Source of the DNA: Paratrimastix pyriformis
Taxonomy: Eukaryota; Preaxostyla; Paratrimastigidae
Assembly: GCA_027972325.1 (NCBI GenBank)
Contig: JAPMOS010000007.1
Span: 496,501-560,500 of the forward strand
Length of the DNA stretch: 64,000 nt
Direction of reading: 5' to 3'
Position 1 is the stretch's first letter; each line of letters starts with the position of its first letter. The notes under the pieces were generated by a model, which worked only from the letters and a program-made list of their open reading frames with translations, made no database searches and had not been told where the DNA came from. The translations under genes and the position numbers were made by a program. This document shows, piece after piece, positions 1 to 18,980 of this stretch.

Positions 1-95
1 CTCGACTTGTTTTTGGGCATGGTGATGATGATGGCCTCCTCACCCGCCCTCCGCCGACCCCCTCCCTCCCTTTGCCCTCCCTCCCTTGCCCACCC

Positions 96-257
96 TCGCC
101 CTTCCATCCCCCGAAGACATTGTTGGTCATCTTTTTTCCTTTTTCAGCAGTGGGCACCACCAGGAAGGCCTTGTGGTCCGGGTGGGGCAGCACCGGGAAG
201 TCCACAATGAACTCGCTGCTCAGGCGGCGCACCTTGGCCCACTCCAGGTCGCCGGTA
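96..257 (-). pseudogene. Broken copy of the last BRCT-gene exon
   Basis: On the minus strand, 140-257 reads WAKVRRLSSEFIVDFPVLP followed by HPDHKAFLVV. This is nearly identical to the final BRCT domain of the gene at 9090-17901 (WAKV there is RAKV; ...SSEFIVDFLVLPHPDLKAFLV). Similarity continues into the flank: the ccatccc-cgaagacattgtt stretch at about 104-125 recurs at about 9038-9059. No other BRCT exon is visible next to it. After the conserved block the reading frame runs into unrelated sequence, so this looks like a truncated segmental copy and not a second gene. A longer paralogue extending left of the window is not excluded. Confidence 0.7.
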
Positions 258-430
258 CCAGCGGCACAGAATGAGGGCGATGAGCGGATGATACTGAGGC
301 CGGATGATGACGATGATGGTGAACCAGCCGACCTTTTGGCAAAGAAACGTGCGCAATAATAACGAGTCCTGGTTTTGTCAACACCCACTCAACCCCAACC
401 GGCGATGAGGGCGACGAGGTGCGTGGGGGA

Positions 431-433
<3 letters not shown>

Positions 434-461
<28 letters not shown>

Positions 462-462
462 A
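434..462. repeat. Homopolymer G tract
   Basis: About 28 consecutive G. Similar pure G or C runs recur in this window (1442-1458, 4830-4846, 17160-17180, 28596-28621, 51992-52026, 60164-60186), nearly all in introns or intergenic DNA. The exact length in any assembly is unreliable. Confidence 0.8.
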
Positions 463-660
463 TAAAACCTTTGTGGCGATTTCTTTCTGTGGTTCCTTAG
501 TTCGCCTCACACGAGGCTGCCGAGACTGACCGACACGTTTCGAAAATTTGTATCAAGTTTTAGTGGCTCCTCCCCTCTGGTTCGTTCTGCTGTCGTGTCG
601 TCAGTCCCGCCTGGTGAGACGTCTCGCGCTGCCTCGTAGGAGGCTCACTTGAGTCCAATG
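463..660. repeat. Dispersed repeat with GCCTC-N4-GAGGC hairpins
   Basis: This part of the 360-750 gap has no gene I can support. It holds a segment (taaaacctttgtg ... gcctcacacgaggctgc ... gagactgac) that recurs at about 39424-39512, just upstream of NUP93. A second, inverted copy of the hairpin core lies at about 632-645 (gcctcgtaggaggc). Each core can fold on itself (GCCTC pairing GAGGC). The function is unknown. The rest of 360-750 shows nothing recognisable. Confidence 0.55.
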
Positions 661-754
661 ACTTCGCCGCCGCCTTCTCCTCTGGCCCAGCTCTCTGAGA
701 CTGTTGGACAATCACACCCTCCGCCGCTATCGAGGTCAGTCCTATTCGCGAATT

Positions 755-1130
755 GAGTTGCCATTTTTTTCCCCATCATTAGGGATCGGGCTGATCATGC
801 CATGTCCAACCTGGCGGGATCCCGGCATCCCCGATCCAGGAGCTCACACCGTTCCCACTCCTCTCGGCCCCGCCGCTCCGCTGGTGTGGTGCGGGGGTGG
901 GCCGTCCCGGTGGTGGTGGTTCGCAGGGGAGGCCCGGCGTCTCCTGGGGCTGGGCCGTGGCCCCGGCGAGTTTCTCTCACCTGTTTGGCCCCGTCACGCC
1001 CGGCTCCGAATTGGGTTGCCCTTTTTATCCCGTCACTCGGGTTCGGGCTGATCATGACATGTCCAGCCTGGCGGGATCCCGGCATCCCCGATCCGGCTCA
1101 ACACTCCCACTCCCCTCGGCTCCACTGCTC
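755..1130. repeat. Direct duplication of a ~115 bp segment
   Basis: 755-870 and 1008-1130 are about 85-90% alike. Both run from attgagttgcc/attgggttgcc through gggctgatcatg, catgtcca-cctggcgggat and cccggcatccccgatcc into cactcc-ctcggc. The second copy passes directly into the minisatellite at 1109-1290. No convincing coding exon is seen in 660-1500. Confidence 0.7.
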
Positions 1131-1290
1131 CCACTCCCCTCGGCTCCACTGCTCCCGCTCTCCTCGGCGCTGCTCCCGCTCCCTCGGCCCCGCTGCTCCC
1201 GCTCCCCTCGGCCCCGCTGCTCCCCCCGCTCCCGCTCCCCTCGGCCCCGCTGCCCCCGCTGCTCGCGCTCCCCTCGGCCCCAGAGAGAAC
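1109..1290. repeat. Minisatellite, 12-24 bp CTCCCxCTCCCCTCGGC units
   Basis: Tandem units of the type cactcccctcggctccactgctcc / ccgctcccctcggccccgctg, drifting in length (12, 15, 24 bp). It lies upstream of the first exon I would assign to the gene at 1507. It may be 5' untranslated or intergenic sequence. Confidence 0.7.
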
Positions 1291-1506
1291 ATGCTGTTTA
1301 TTTGCGCTCCCACTCCCCTCGGCCCCGCGACTCCCAACCCGAGCGTACGGTCCGCCAGGCAACACCTCCGCCTCGCCAACCCCGGCAAGGATCACGGGAC
1401 TGATTGTGGCAGGTATACCCACTTTCATTCGCTCTCTGTCATCCCCCCCCCCCCCCCCCTCCCCCCTCCCCCCCCCTCCCCCCTCCCCACGCACACGCAC
1501 ACCTCA

Positions 1507-8908
<7,402 letters not shown>

Positions 8909-9089
8909 TACCGCCCTCAGCAGTGGCGCCATCACGGCAGCCGCTCCTCCCGGTGCTGCACCCCCCCGCCGCCCTGCCCCCCGGCTGTCCCGTCGCTGCA
9001 CGGGCTGCCCCCGATGGGCGGCCTCCCCTCTCCCCTTTCCATCCCGCGAAGACATTGTTAATGTGTCGGCTCTCGGCCTCCGCCCTTTT

Positions 9090-10174
9090 TCAGGGAGTGG
9101 GCCCGCGGGCGGGGAGGCGAGCCAAGGGATCATGGGGAAGGTATACCCCGGAGATCCACCTTCCCTCCTGGGATGGCTGGCTCGGGGGGAAGGAGGGGGG
9201 CGGAATGGGGCTGCCCGTTACTGCCAGGGCCGAGGCGGGGGCCTCGGGGGGCGGGGCCACCAGGAAGGCCTTGAGGTCGGGGTGGGGCAGCACCAGGAAG
9301 TCCACAATGAACTCGCTGCTCAGGCAGCGCACCTTGGCCCGCTCCAGGTCCCGGTACAGCGGCCCCGTCAGCGCACCCCGGTCCCGCTCCAGGAAGTGGT
9401 GCGTCAGCTCCTGGGGATGATTGGATGATGATGATGGTGAAGATGAATGGTGGTGAGTGATGATGATGATGACTGGATGATGTTGGATGGATGGACGGAT
9501 GGATGGATGGGTGATGGGTGACAATTGGATGGATGATGACACGGGTGTGGGTGAAGATGGGGGCAGGCACACGGGGGGGATGCAGACCGCCAGGTTCTGG
9601 GGAGGGTGGTGTAGACCTTCCCCCCGCCGGCCGTGATGAGATGCTCAAGCGACCCGGCGGCCTCCCGGCTGCCCTCAATGTACGCGCTCCACCTGATTCG
9701 AGGAGGATGAACGGGAGGAACACCACGGAAGGGGGTCGAACCCATGGGAAGACGGGTGGTGTGGATGGAACCATAAGATACCGGGAAGAATGATTCGTGA
9801 TGTCGACCGGACCCCCCCTCCTCCCTCCCCCGGAGAGATAGCGAGAGAGCGCAGCAGACCCGGCATAGGCCCGGCTCTTGTTGTGCTTGACGTAGCGGCG
9901 CCACCTGCGCGGGGCGGCGAACATATTCTGCATATTCTGCAGGTTGAGCTGGCCGGCCGGGGTGCTGTCGGCCGGGGTGGGCGGGATGGGGATCCGCTCG
10001 GTCCACTCGTATTCCGCCTCCGCCACCAGGCGCCCCGCACGGCTGCAGGCGGCCACGTACTCGGGCTGCAGAATCCACAGGCCACGGGACAGCGCGCACA
10101 GGACCTGGGGGCAGGCGTGGCGGGTGGCGTGGCGGGCGTGAACCAGTGGACTCGAAAGTGGTGGGTGTTGATGC

Positions 10175-10248
<74 letters not shown>

Positions 10249-13200
10249 CTGTGAGTGAAGGGGCGGTGGGAGGGAGGGACCTTCTCCGTCCTTGCAAGTT
10301 TCTTGGCGACCAGGTGTGTGCATCGGGGATCGAGCCGTGCCCCGTCCATCAGCACCTCGGCCCCCAGGGCCGTCAGGCCTCGCACCAGGTCGTCCCGCTC
10401 GGCCGTCTCGAAGCTGCTCAGCATGAAGAACTTACCCTGCGAAAAACCGCACGGCACGCACACAGACACACAGACACACCAGTCGATGGGTGGTGGGTGG
10501 GTGGGGGAGGGGGGGGGGATAGGAAAAAGCCGACGATGAGCTGGTTGGGAGATGGCTGGCTAGCTTGCTGTGTGTGTGTGTGCAGGTCCCCCCGTTCCTC
10601 CTCCCTCCCCCTCCTCCTCCCTCCTCCTCCCCTCCTCCCCTCCTCCCCCTCCTCCCTCCCCTCCCCTCCTCCCACCCTCCTCCCACCCTCCCCCTCCCCG
10701 TCCCCGTGTGCGTGGTGGGGATGGTGCGTGCGTGCGTGCGTGCGTGCGTGTGTGAGGGAGAGGGGGGGGAACCTCGGTCGTCTCGGGGCTCATCATCGGG
10801 TCGGCCGGCCCGCTGCAGGCCGCCCCGCCCAGGCCGCTGTTGCTGTTGGTGGGCATGCGGGGGTGGGCGGCAGCATGGTGCCGGGGGCGCCCACCTCGAG
10901 GGCCGGGGCGAGCAGGTCATCGCCCGAGGCGGCCAGCATGGCGTCCAGCGAGCCCATGGTCATCTGGGTGGCGTTGTCGGGCGGGGCCAGGCGCGAGGGG
11001 GGGTCTGGGGGCGGTGGTGGATGGGGAAGAGGGCGGGTTGAATGATGGGGAACAGAAACGCACGGAAGGGGGGGGGGGGGGGGGGGTGAGTCATCATCAC
11101 ATCGTCCAGTTATCATCATCAGCATCCAGTTATCATCATCATCATCCAATCATCAATCATCATCACCATCGGAGGGCGGGGTGGGGGTGGGGAAGACAGC
11201 AGGCGAGGCGGACTCGGCGGGTCGGGCTGGTACGTGACGGTCGGGACCCCGCGTGATGGTCCTGGGAGGCCTCCTGCGACGTCCGGGGATTGTCGGGGTG
11301 GGGTGGGGATGAAAGATGGGATGAGTTCGTGTACGTGAGAGGAGGAGGAGGAGGAGGAGGAGGAGGAGGAGGAGGAGGAGGAGGAGGAGGAGGAGGAGGA
11401 GGAGGAGGAGGAGGAGGAGGAGGAGGAGGAGGAGGAGGAGGAGGAGGAGAGGAGGAGGAGGAGAGGAGGAGGAGGAGGAGGAGGAGGAGGAGGAGGAGGA
11501 GAGGAGGAGGAGGAGGAGGGGGCGGTGGTGGTGGGGACGCGGACCCCGTCGATGGGCGAGCAGTTGGCGGGGCGACGGGGCTGCGCGGCATGGCGATGGC
11601 GAAGCTCTGTGGGTGGTGATGCGTCGTGCGGCCAAGCAGACTCGGCCGCCGCTGGGGGGGGGGGGGGGGGGGGTCGATCTGAATTGGGGGAATGGAAGAG
11701 GGGCGATCCACGATGACATGGATGGGGGCGCGGCGGCAGACCTTTTGGGAGGCGCGCCCTTCGGCAGGCGGCAGCGACTGGGGGGAGCCGCCACCCCCCC
11801 GTGCCGAGCGGGCCCCGCCACACAGGCCCCACATCAACACGACGAGGCGAGGGCGAAGGGCATGTGAATCAGAAAGAGGAATGGTGGTGGTGGTGGTGGC
11901 TGGGCATCAAGCGCTTCCCAGCAAGAGGACGCCCCCCCCCCCCTCAGCACCTTCCCGATCCCGCCACCCCACAGCCCCGATGGAGCACCACCCCGACGGA
12001 CCTCCTCCAGGCGGACGGACGGGTCGGCCGTGGGGGTGGTGGCCGCGGCGGCTGTGGGTGCCGGGGGCGACTTTGTCTCGGGCATGGCCGTGGGGTGCCT
12101 GAGCATCTTGCGGAGGCTCGAGGCCAGCTCGTCCGAGGCGGCAGTGATGGGGGATGCCGACCGGCCCGTGGCGAGAACCCCCGAGGAGGGTATGGGAGGC
12201 GGGGTGGCGGGGGTGGGGGTGGGGTGGGGTCGGCGGGGGGCGTCGCCCGGCGGGTGGCTCGCGGGACGCGGAGGGGGCCGGGCTGCCGGCGGGCGGGGGC
12301 GCGGGGGCCGGCGAGCAGTCGGGGATGGGGCCCGGGGCCGGCGGGGCGGGGCCGGGGGTGCTGGGCGGCTGGGGCAGGGGTGGGGCCAGGGGCTGCTGGG
12401 TGGCCGCCAGGGAGGCCGGCTGGGAGCAGTGGCCGGCCGAGGCGGCGGGGCCGGCGCCGTCGGCGGGCAGCAGGTATGGGGCCATCTCGGGGACGGTGCC
12501 CTGTGCCGCCGCCACACACAGCCCGTGGAGCGGGGATGGTGCCGGGGGGGTGAGTTCAGGATCTGGGTGGGTGGCGGGGGTTGGGAAGGGGAAGGTTCCG
12601 GAAGGACGGGGGGCGGCAGCGGCGGGGGCGGAGGGTGTGGGCAGCCCGACGGACGGCGCGCAGGGTTGCCCAGATCCACTCGTCCGTGAGGACGGGGATG
12701 CCCCGCGACCGGGCAAAGTCCACCTTCTGTCCGCCCATCGACCGCTTGGGGTTGACCAGCAGGTGGGTGTTCCGCTCGGAGAGGGTCTGCCAGGCCAGGA
12801 GTACCAGAGACAAGGGTACCGTAGACAGGGATGGGGCGCCATGAGAGGCCGCAACCAGACCCACCACCCATCTCGACTCCACACCCACCGGGGGTACCAT
12901 CCACACCCACCGGGGGTATCATCCACACCCACCGGGGGTACCATCCACTCCCACCCAGGGTCGCAGGGGGACAGGGGCGGGGGGCGGAGGGGAAGCAGCG
13001 GGGAAGGGAGGGGGCGACGGACGGGGGTGAAGGTGGCGCCCAGGATGCGCAGGGCGGCCCCGAGGCGGTCGCGCTCCTGGTTGGAGAAGTTGGTCGACTG
13101 CGCCCATCAGCACCAATCATCATCATCATCATCAGCATCATCATCATCAACCACCCGGTCCAGCAGGCACACACCAGACGCAGAGAGACGGAAAGGAACC

Positions 13201-14374
13201 GCGGGGTGGGTTGCAGTCGGCCAATGGTCCGCCAGGGAGGGTGGGCATGGACGGGCGGATGGACGGGGGCGGATGGATGGAGGGGCGGATGGACGGGGGC
13301 GGATGGATGGAGGGGCGGATGGATGGGCGGGGCCTGCCCGACGGACGGAGAAGCAGAGCTCGGGGAAGGGGGGCAGGGGCCCCGTCACGGCGAAGGGCCT
13401 GTAGAGCGGGCTCACCAGCGGGTCCAGTACCAGGCCGCGCTGAGGCGACAGACAAGTGCCGCCGCCGCAACCCACGCAGCAGCAAGCGCGGCGCCCGAAG
13501 GGATGCGATGAGGCAGGATCGTGAGCACGCGAATCGTGTCCATGTCCCGTGCCCGTGCCAATCATGTGTCATCATATGCTCCCATGTTATATGAGGTGTC
13601 ATCATGGGTGCCACGTGTCATACGCATGGGTGTCATCATCGCATGTGGTCATCGTGTGTCGTTTCATGCGTCATCCCGTGCTCAAATGTGTCGTGTGTTG
13701 CATCATGCGTCATCCTAGTCATCATGTCTTATACTGTGTCATCATGTCTTATACTGTGTCATCATGTGTTATCCGGTGTCATCATGCGTTATCCGGTGTC
13801 ATCATGCGTTAAGACGTGCCGTGTCATTGTGTGCGGAGCGGACCTGGATGGAGGCCGCCAGCCAGCGCCACGAGACCACCCGGCCGGGCGGGGCCTGCAG
13901 CGAGCCCGTCGGGGTGCCGTCCTGGGCCACAACACAGGTCGCCTCCTCCGGGGTGGGAGCAATCTGGGCCCCGTGGAAGGCAAGCGCCTCCCGGATCCGA
14001 TCGGCCTGCCCCCCCCGATCGTGATGCCCATCATCAGCATCCGTCAGCGCCATCACCACATCATGGGTCGTGACGAGCAACGTACCATCACCATCACCAC
14101 CCACTCACCCATCCTCATCACCAGCATCATCATCATCATCATCATCATCATCACCACCATCATCATCATCATCATCACCATCATCATCATCATCGCCAGC
14201 AGTCTCGACGCCATCCAACCCAACCCGGCCCGGGCCCCCACACCCCGTCCGACCCCGACGACGGACGTCATCCGGGGCGAACCCCACGAGGTGCACCTTG
14301 GTCGCGTGCAGGTCCAGCTTGGGTCCCGCGCCCCCGGCCGCCTTCAGCTCCCCGGGCCGGCGGGCGGCCGTGGC

Positions 14375-14406
<32 letters not shown>

Positions 14407-14598
14407 TGGTGGTGGGGCAGCTGCCGCGGGGGCCGCCTCGAGGGTGGCGGTGGGTGCGGGGGCCGCCGGGGGGCATGCGGGGGCGGCGGCCGGGTTGGAG
14501 GTCGCGTCGTCCGCGGCAGCGGCGGCAGCGGCGGCGGCGGCGGAGTACAAGCCGAGGAAGCCCACGTTGTGGACTGGACCCGCAAAAACCAGGCAGAT

Positions 14599-14645
<47 letters not shown>

Positions 14646-16449
14646 CAGAACACCAGAAACGGGTCCGGCCCGAGATATATGAGGAAGCCCGCGTTGTGGA
14701 CTGCCAGGCGGCAGGAGCACATAAACCCAAGAGCGGCGGCGTGTCCAGAGAGAACAGATGCCCGGGGCGGAGTATAACCGAGGGAACAGAGTTGAGGGTT
14801 GGTACTGCTGTGCCGTTGTGTGCTGTTGTGTGCTGTGTGTGTTATGGTGTGGTCTGATGCGGGTGAGGGTGGGCGGGGACCTTCACCAGGCGACCCGGGG
14901 GCGTCTGCGGGCCGCGAGGCATCGGGCAGGTCTTCGGGTGCTGCCGCCTGGTGCAGGGAGGCCATCCGAGTGGGCGCCCGCCGGATGGCTGCAGAGGGGA
15001 GGCGGGTGATGGTGGACGGAGGATGATGGAGGACGGGGGGATGGAGGTTGCCCAAATCTCGTCTCGCCGAAGGGGCACGAGGTGGATGGAGGGCCTGGGG
15101 GGCCTGGGGGGGCAGCAGGCAATCGTGGCGGACCGATGGGCTCGACCCTGAAGGGCTCCTCGGGGGCCCATGTCCCGGCCCGGGCGCACTCGAGCAGCCA
15201 GCGGGCCGTCACCAGCCGGGGCGGCGAGGGCCCCTCGCAGACCTCGCTCAGCTCGCGGGCGTCCCTGACACAGACACAGAGAGGTACACGTACACAGACA
15301 CAGAGAGGTACACAGACACAGAGAGGTACACAGACACAGAGAGGTACACAGACACAGAGAGGTACAGACACAGAGAGGTACACAGACACACAGACACACA
15401 GACACACAGAGAGGAACACAGACACATACAGACACATACAAAACAAGGCGGGTCGCGCCCAACCACAGCACAGGCGGCGCCGGACGTATGATGAAAGAAA
15501 ATTGGTGCTGGTGGCAGGGGGATGGGGGGTGCGAAGAGGTGGCGGGCTGACCAGCGATCGGATGCCTCGGGCAGGAGGACGTGTGTGACGTCGGCCCCGA
15601 AGACCCTGAGCCGGGTGGCCCCGCCCGCACGGAGCAGCCGCACCTGCAACCCCCCCCCCCCCCCCCCCCCACGCACCGCCCGGCCCACACCACACAGGCG
15701 CCCCACATACACACAGATGGCACAATCAACGGACGGACGGGGGCATCACATCATCGCCCGCAAGCGGACGAGATGGTGATGGCGCAGGTCACCCCCCATC
15801 CCCCTCCCCCCTCCCCCCACTCGCTCTCCGTTTGTGGGCAGACCACTTGGGCAGCCGTTGCCTGGTCGAACCCCGCCGCGACCCAGGCCAGGCACCGGTC
15901 CAGGTACAGGCCCTCCACCCACCCGCTCTCGGGCGCCGATCCCCCCGGGGCGGTGGCGACCGAGGTACCTGTCTGATCCCCCCCGGCAGCAGCAACGGCG
16001 GCGACGGGAGGCGGCGAGGCCGAACGCGACGATCCGGCCGCTGCCCCTGCCGTCGCGACGGGCGGCGGGCCCAGCGGTGGCGTGGGGGCCACGGCGGCCT
16101 CGAGGGCGATGGGCGGCGGCGAGTCGGAGCGGCGAGGCCGCGTTCGCCGTGCGGCCAATCGGCTGCTGCTGCTGCTGCCGCCGCCGCCCTCGCTGTTGGC
16201 GAGTCCCGCGCCCCCTGTCGGGGGGAGGTCGGCAGTGGGTACGGGTGGCACTGGGCGCGGCCCGTCGCCCTCGCCCTCGCCCTCGCCCTCGCCCTCGCCC
16301 TCGTCCGCCCCGCTGGCATCGGCAGGGGCGGCCCGCTTTCGGCGCGAGGGGGCAGCGACGGGCGGGGCGGTGGACAGGTTTGGAGAGCCAATGAGGTTCC
16401 CACCGCCGCCCAGTTGGAGTTGGGGCAGGGGAGGCGAGACGCTGGCCGC

Positions 16450-16492
<43 letters not shown>

Positions 16493-17145
16493 TGAGGCGG
16501 GGCAGCAGACTGGCCACCGGGGGTGCCGGGCTGGGCCTGCTGGGGCGGGGTGGCCGGGGCGAACGAGTTGTTGCTGGTGTCGCCCCGGGCCTCGAGCACC
16601 GTCATGTCGACCCGTTTCTGGTCGCCCGCATAGAAGCGGGCCGGCCCCAGGGCACTCGGAGGCTCCAGGCCTCCAGCAGCCGCCGCCGGGCGGGGTGCGC
16701 GCTGGCCGGGCTTGAGGGCGGGCGGGCCCGTGGGCTTGGCCACGAGGTATTTGGCCGGGTCGACACGGCCTGCGCCCAGAAAAGGAAGTGCGTGGTGAGG
16801 GGGGTGCAGGGGCGGAGGCGGGGGCAGGGGCGGGGTGCAGGGGCAGCGGGGCAGCGGGGCAGCGGGGCAGCGGGGCAGCGGGGCAGCGGGGCAGCGGGGC
16901 AGCGGGGCAGCGGGGCAGCGGGGCAGCGGGGCAGCGGGGCAGCGGGGCAGCGGGGCAGCGGGGCAGCGGGGCAGCGGGGCAGCGGAACGAGGGGCGGCGG
17001 GGCAGCGAGGGCAGCGGAACGGACCGAAGTACTTCTTGGTGCAGACGCGGAGCCACTCCATGCTGACCACGGGGATCCCCAGAGCAGCGCGTAGGTGCAC
17101 TTGGTCCCGTCGGGGTCTAGTGCCGGGGAATGGACACCGGTGGAT

Positions 17146-17176
<31 letters not shown>

Positions 17177-17901
17177 GGGGGCGGCGCCGGCTGACCTTGG
17201 CAACGAGGTGGGTGACGTCCTTGCGCAGGTCCGGGGTGTACGCCCCGAACGACTCCACCACGGATTTCACTTCCGCGCGCTCCTCTGGACGGGCGCATCG
17301 GGTGGAGGGAGAGCAGCCGAGTGGAAAGGGGAGAGCAGATGAGGGGGGGAGGACGGGGGGGGAGGACGGGGGGGGGGGGGGGGGGGGCGGACGAACCGAT
17401 GCTGAGGCCAGAAACGCAAATAATGCAGCCCACGAGCGGCGGGAGGAGGTACCTATCGCATGAATTCGGATTCGGAGAGAGTTAGGGGTGATGCACCGGG
17501 GTGACAGACTCCTCGATGGGCAGGTATTTCCTCTCGCGGACACAAGCCTCGAGCCACTCGGGGAGAACAACGGGGATGCGACGTTTCACGGCAGTCTACA
17601 GCAAGAAAAACCCATAACGCTTTGGAAGGGGGGTGTGGTGGGGATCCCGGACCGTGTACTTGGCCGAACCGGGCTCGGTCGCAATCAAGTGAGTCGTCGA
17701 GCTCGTGAGATCTTGGGAGTATGTTCCTCCGAGAGCCTTGACACCTCTTTCGAGAAATCGCTTGTCGATTGAGGCTCCCGTGGCAGTAATCAAACACCCC
17801 GCGAAAGGGGCGTCAGCCGATGGCACCGAGGGGTCGGGTCCAGTTCCACCCTTGGTGCGTGGTGGTGCCGCTTGCATATATACGACTGGGTGCGCAAACA
17901 T
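9090..17901 (-). CDS. Seven-BRCT-domain protein (TopBP1/Rad4-like)
   Basis: BRCT domains bind phosphopeptides in DNA-damage and replication-checkpoint scaffolds. Reading from ATG at 17901, I can follow seven. B1: AGCLITATGASIDKRFLERG, then an intron, then IPVVLPEWLEACVRERKYL (17830-17480). B2: VGCIICVSG, then GAYTPDLRKDVTHLVAK, then LGIPVVSMEWLRVC (17440-17030). B3: LRVFGADVTHVLLPEASD, then LVTARWLLECARAG (15650-15150). B4: KVHLVGFAPD, then ALAFHGAQIAPTPEEATCVV (14290-13840). B5: NQERDRLGAALRILGATFTP, then IPVLTDEWIWATL (13115-12650). B6: KFFMLSSFETAERDDLV, then LWILQPEYVAACSRAG (10425-10020). B7: EHLITAGGGKVYTTLP, then SSEFIVDFLVLPHPD (9620-9260). A Gln/Pro-rich linker with a (CAG)n polyQ lies between B2 and B3 (16750-15850). 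The stop is at 9090. Exon edges are only partly resolved. It is divergent from the GST gene. TopBP1 is the closest known architecture; PTIP-type proteins are the alternative. Confidence 0.8.
10166..10250. repeat. (ATG)n microsatellite in intron of B6
   Basis: About 28 tandem ATG (CAT on the coding strand) in the intron that splits the sixth BRCT domain. Similar trinucleotide tracts are at 14114-14200 (TCA), 13107-13150 and 9420-9480. Confidence 0.9.
11338..11520. repeat. (GGA)n microsatellite in BRCT-gene intron
   Basis: About 60 GGA units with a few interruptions. It gives long spurious Ser, Pro or Gly frames. Non-coding in the gene model. Confidence 0.9.
12885..12955. repeat. ~24 bp tandem repeat (acccaccgggggtaccatcc)
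   Basis: Three to four copies of cacccaccgggggta(c/t)catccac in an intron of the BRCT gene after the IPVLTDEW exon. A second, 30-bp repeat (ggatggacgggggcggatggatggaggggc) sits at 13245-13330 in the preceding intron, and a ~20-bp tcatcatg(t/c)-ttat repeat at 13690-13810. Confidence 0.8.
14599..14645. repeat. (CAG)n microsatellite in BRCT gene
   Basis: About 15 CAG units upstream of the B4 exon on the coding strand (CTG there). It is probably intronic, since the flanking minus-strand frame does not join to the BRCT exon cleanly. Confidence 0.7.
15268..15405. repeat. 18 bp minisatellite (gtacacagacacagagag)
   Basis: Six to seven copies of a gtacacagacacagagag unit with shorter 12-16 bp variants, filling the intron between the two B3 exons of the BRCT gene. 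Confidence 0.85.
16845..16985. repeat. (GCAGCGGG)n 8-bp repeat in BRCT-gene intron
   Basis: About 17 copies of the octamer gcagcggg between the B2 exon (17030) and the Gln/Pro-rich linker exon (about 16770). An 8-bp unit shifts frame each time, consistent with non-coding DNA. Confidence 0.85.
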
Positions 17902-18005
17902 GAAGGATAAATCGGGTTAGTTCGAGCAGAAAAAAAGACAGGAGAAAGACCAGAGCGTGTGCGGTTATCCCGGGGGCATAACGACATTTTTTTAAACTAG
18001 AAAAA
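17902..18005. promoter_or_regulatory. Divergent intergenic region, BRCT gene / GST
   Basis: Only 104 bp separate the two start codons, so both promoters must lie here. The sequence is locally A/T-richer (aaaaaaagacaggagaaag; catttttttaaactag just before the GST ATG). No classic TATA box is seen. Confidence 0.5.
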
Positions 18006-18810
18006 ATGGAAAGCAAGATTCACGCCCGCGAAGCTCCCGAAGCGGAAGGAGAGAAGCGCGCCCGCTCTGAGACGGATGCTCCTGCCCCTGTTCGCCCGCA
18101 TTTGATCTACTTCGAGGGCCGTGGCCGTGCCGAACCCACCCGGCTGCTGTTTGAGGAGTGCGGCGTTGAGTACACCGACGAGCGGATTCCAATGGAGGGA
18201 TGGACCGAAAAGAAGGAGCAGTATCCTTTTGGCCAGCTTCCGATCCTTCGTGTTGGGCAATTCGAAATTCCCCAGTCAACCGCAATTTTGCGCTATGCTG
18301 CCAAGCGCTTTGGCCACTCGCTCTTTCCGGGCAATGATGAGGCTCAAGCTCGTGCTGACGCCATGACAGAGGCGGCCGAGGTCTTTTGGCTTTTTTCCCC
18401 TTCTCATTCGCTCATCCCTCCAACTCCTAGGACTTCCTGAACAACATCGTCTACAAGTCCATTTCGGAAAAATCTTCAGCTGCTGATAAAGAGAAGATCG
18501 TGAAAGAAGAACTTCCCAAGTGGCTGAATTACTTCAAGAACCAGCTGGGAGAGCACCAGTTCTTCGTGGAGAACACCTTCTCCTACGCCGATCTTGCTGT
18601 CTATACCGTCCTCCACGAAATCGAGGCCTTCCACGCTGGTTCGCTGGCCCCCGTTGCCCCGCTGGCCCAATTCAAGGTTCGTCGTCTCGCGTTCGGGTCT
18701 CTATCTCCACCCAATCAACTCTCTCCCCGTCCCCGCGTACGCAGGACCGGATTGCCGCCCGCCCCAAGATTGCCGCCTGGCTGGCTCGCCGCCCCACCTC
18801 CTTCTGGTAA
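18006..18810 (+). CDS. Glutathione S-transferase, sigma class
   Basis: Conjugates glutathione to electrophiles; some sigma members are prostaglandin D synthases. Three exons join in frame to 228 residues: 18006-18380, 18431-18676 and 18745-18810. Introns of 50 and 68 bp begin gtcttt and gttcgt and end ctag and gcag. After a ~28-residue basic extension the N-domain reads LIYFEGRGRAEPTRLLFEE (catalytic Tyr of the YF-GRGRAE motif), with FGQLPILRVGQFEIPQSTAI giving the cis-Pro and the glutathione-binding QS. The all-helical C-domain includes FFVENTFSYADLAVYTVLHE. Length and motifs are normal for the family. An AATAAA-like signal (aataaat) lies about 50 bp after the stop. Confidence 0.93.
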
Positions 18811-18980
18811 GGCGGCTCGCGCATATCTTCGAACAGCATGTGAAACTAACGGCACTGTAATAAATTTGCAAATTTTTCGGAAGAGAGAACTCGCTAAACA
18901 TCGAGAATGATGAAGGTGATGCCCTTCGTCATTGCCGGCGCACAATAATAGAGAATGCTCGGGGGGGTCGTCGAGGGTCG

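Noticed and set aside
1442-1500. Poly-C tract as an assembly gap or telomere-like end
   Set aside because: Similar tracts occur throughout the window inside introns, and the sequence on both sides continues normally.
11338-11520. Long Ser/Pro/Gly open frames over the GGA tract
   Set aside because: Trinucleotide repeats lack stop codons by chance. There are no conserved flanks or splice logic supporting coding.
15268-15405. Regular 18-bp repeats resembling a CRISPR array
   Set aside because: The units abut with no unique spacers, lie in a eukaryotic intron and are a simple minisatellite. The same applies to 41735-41940.
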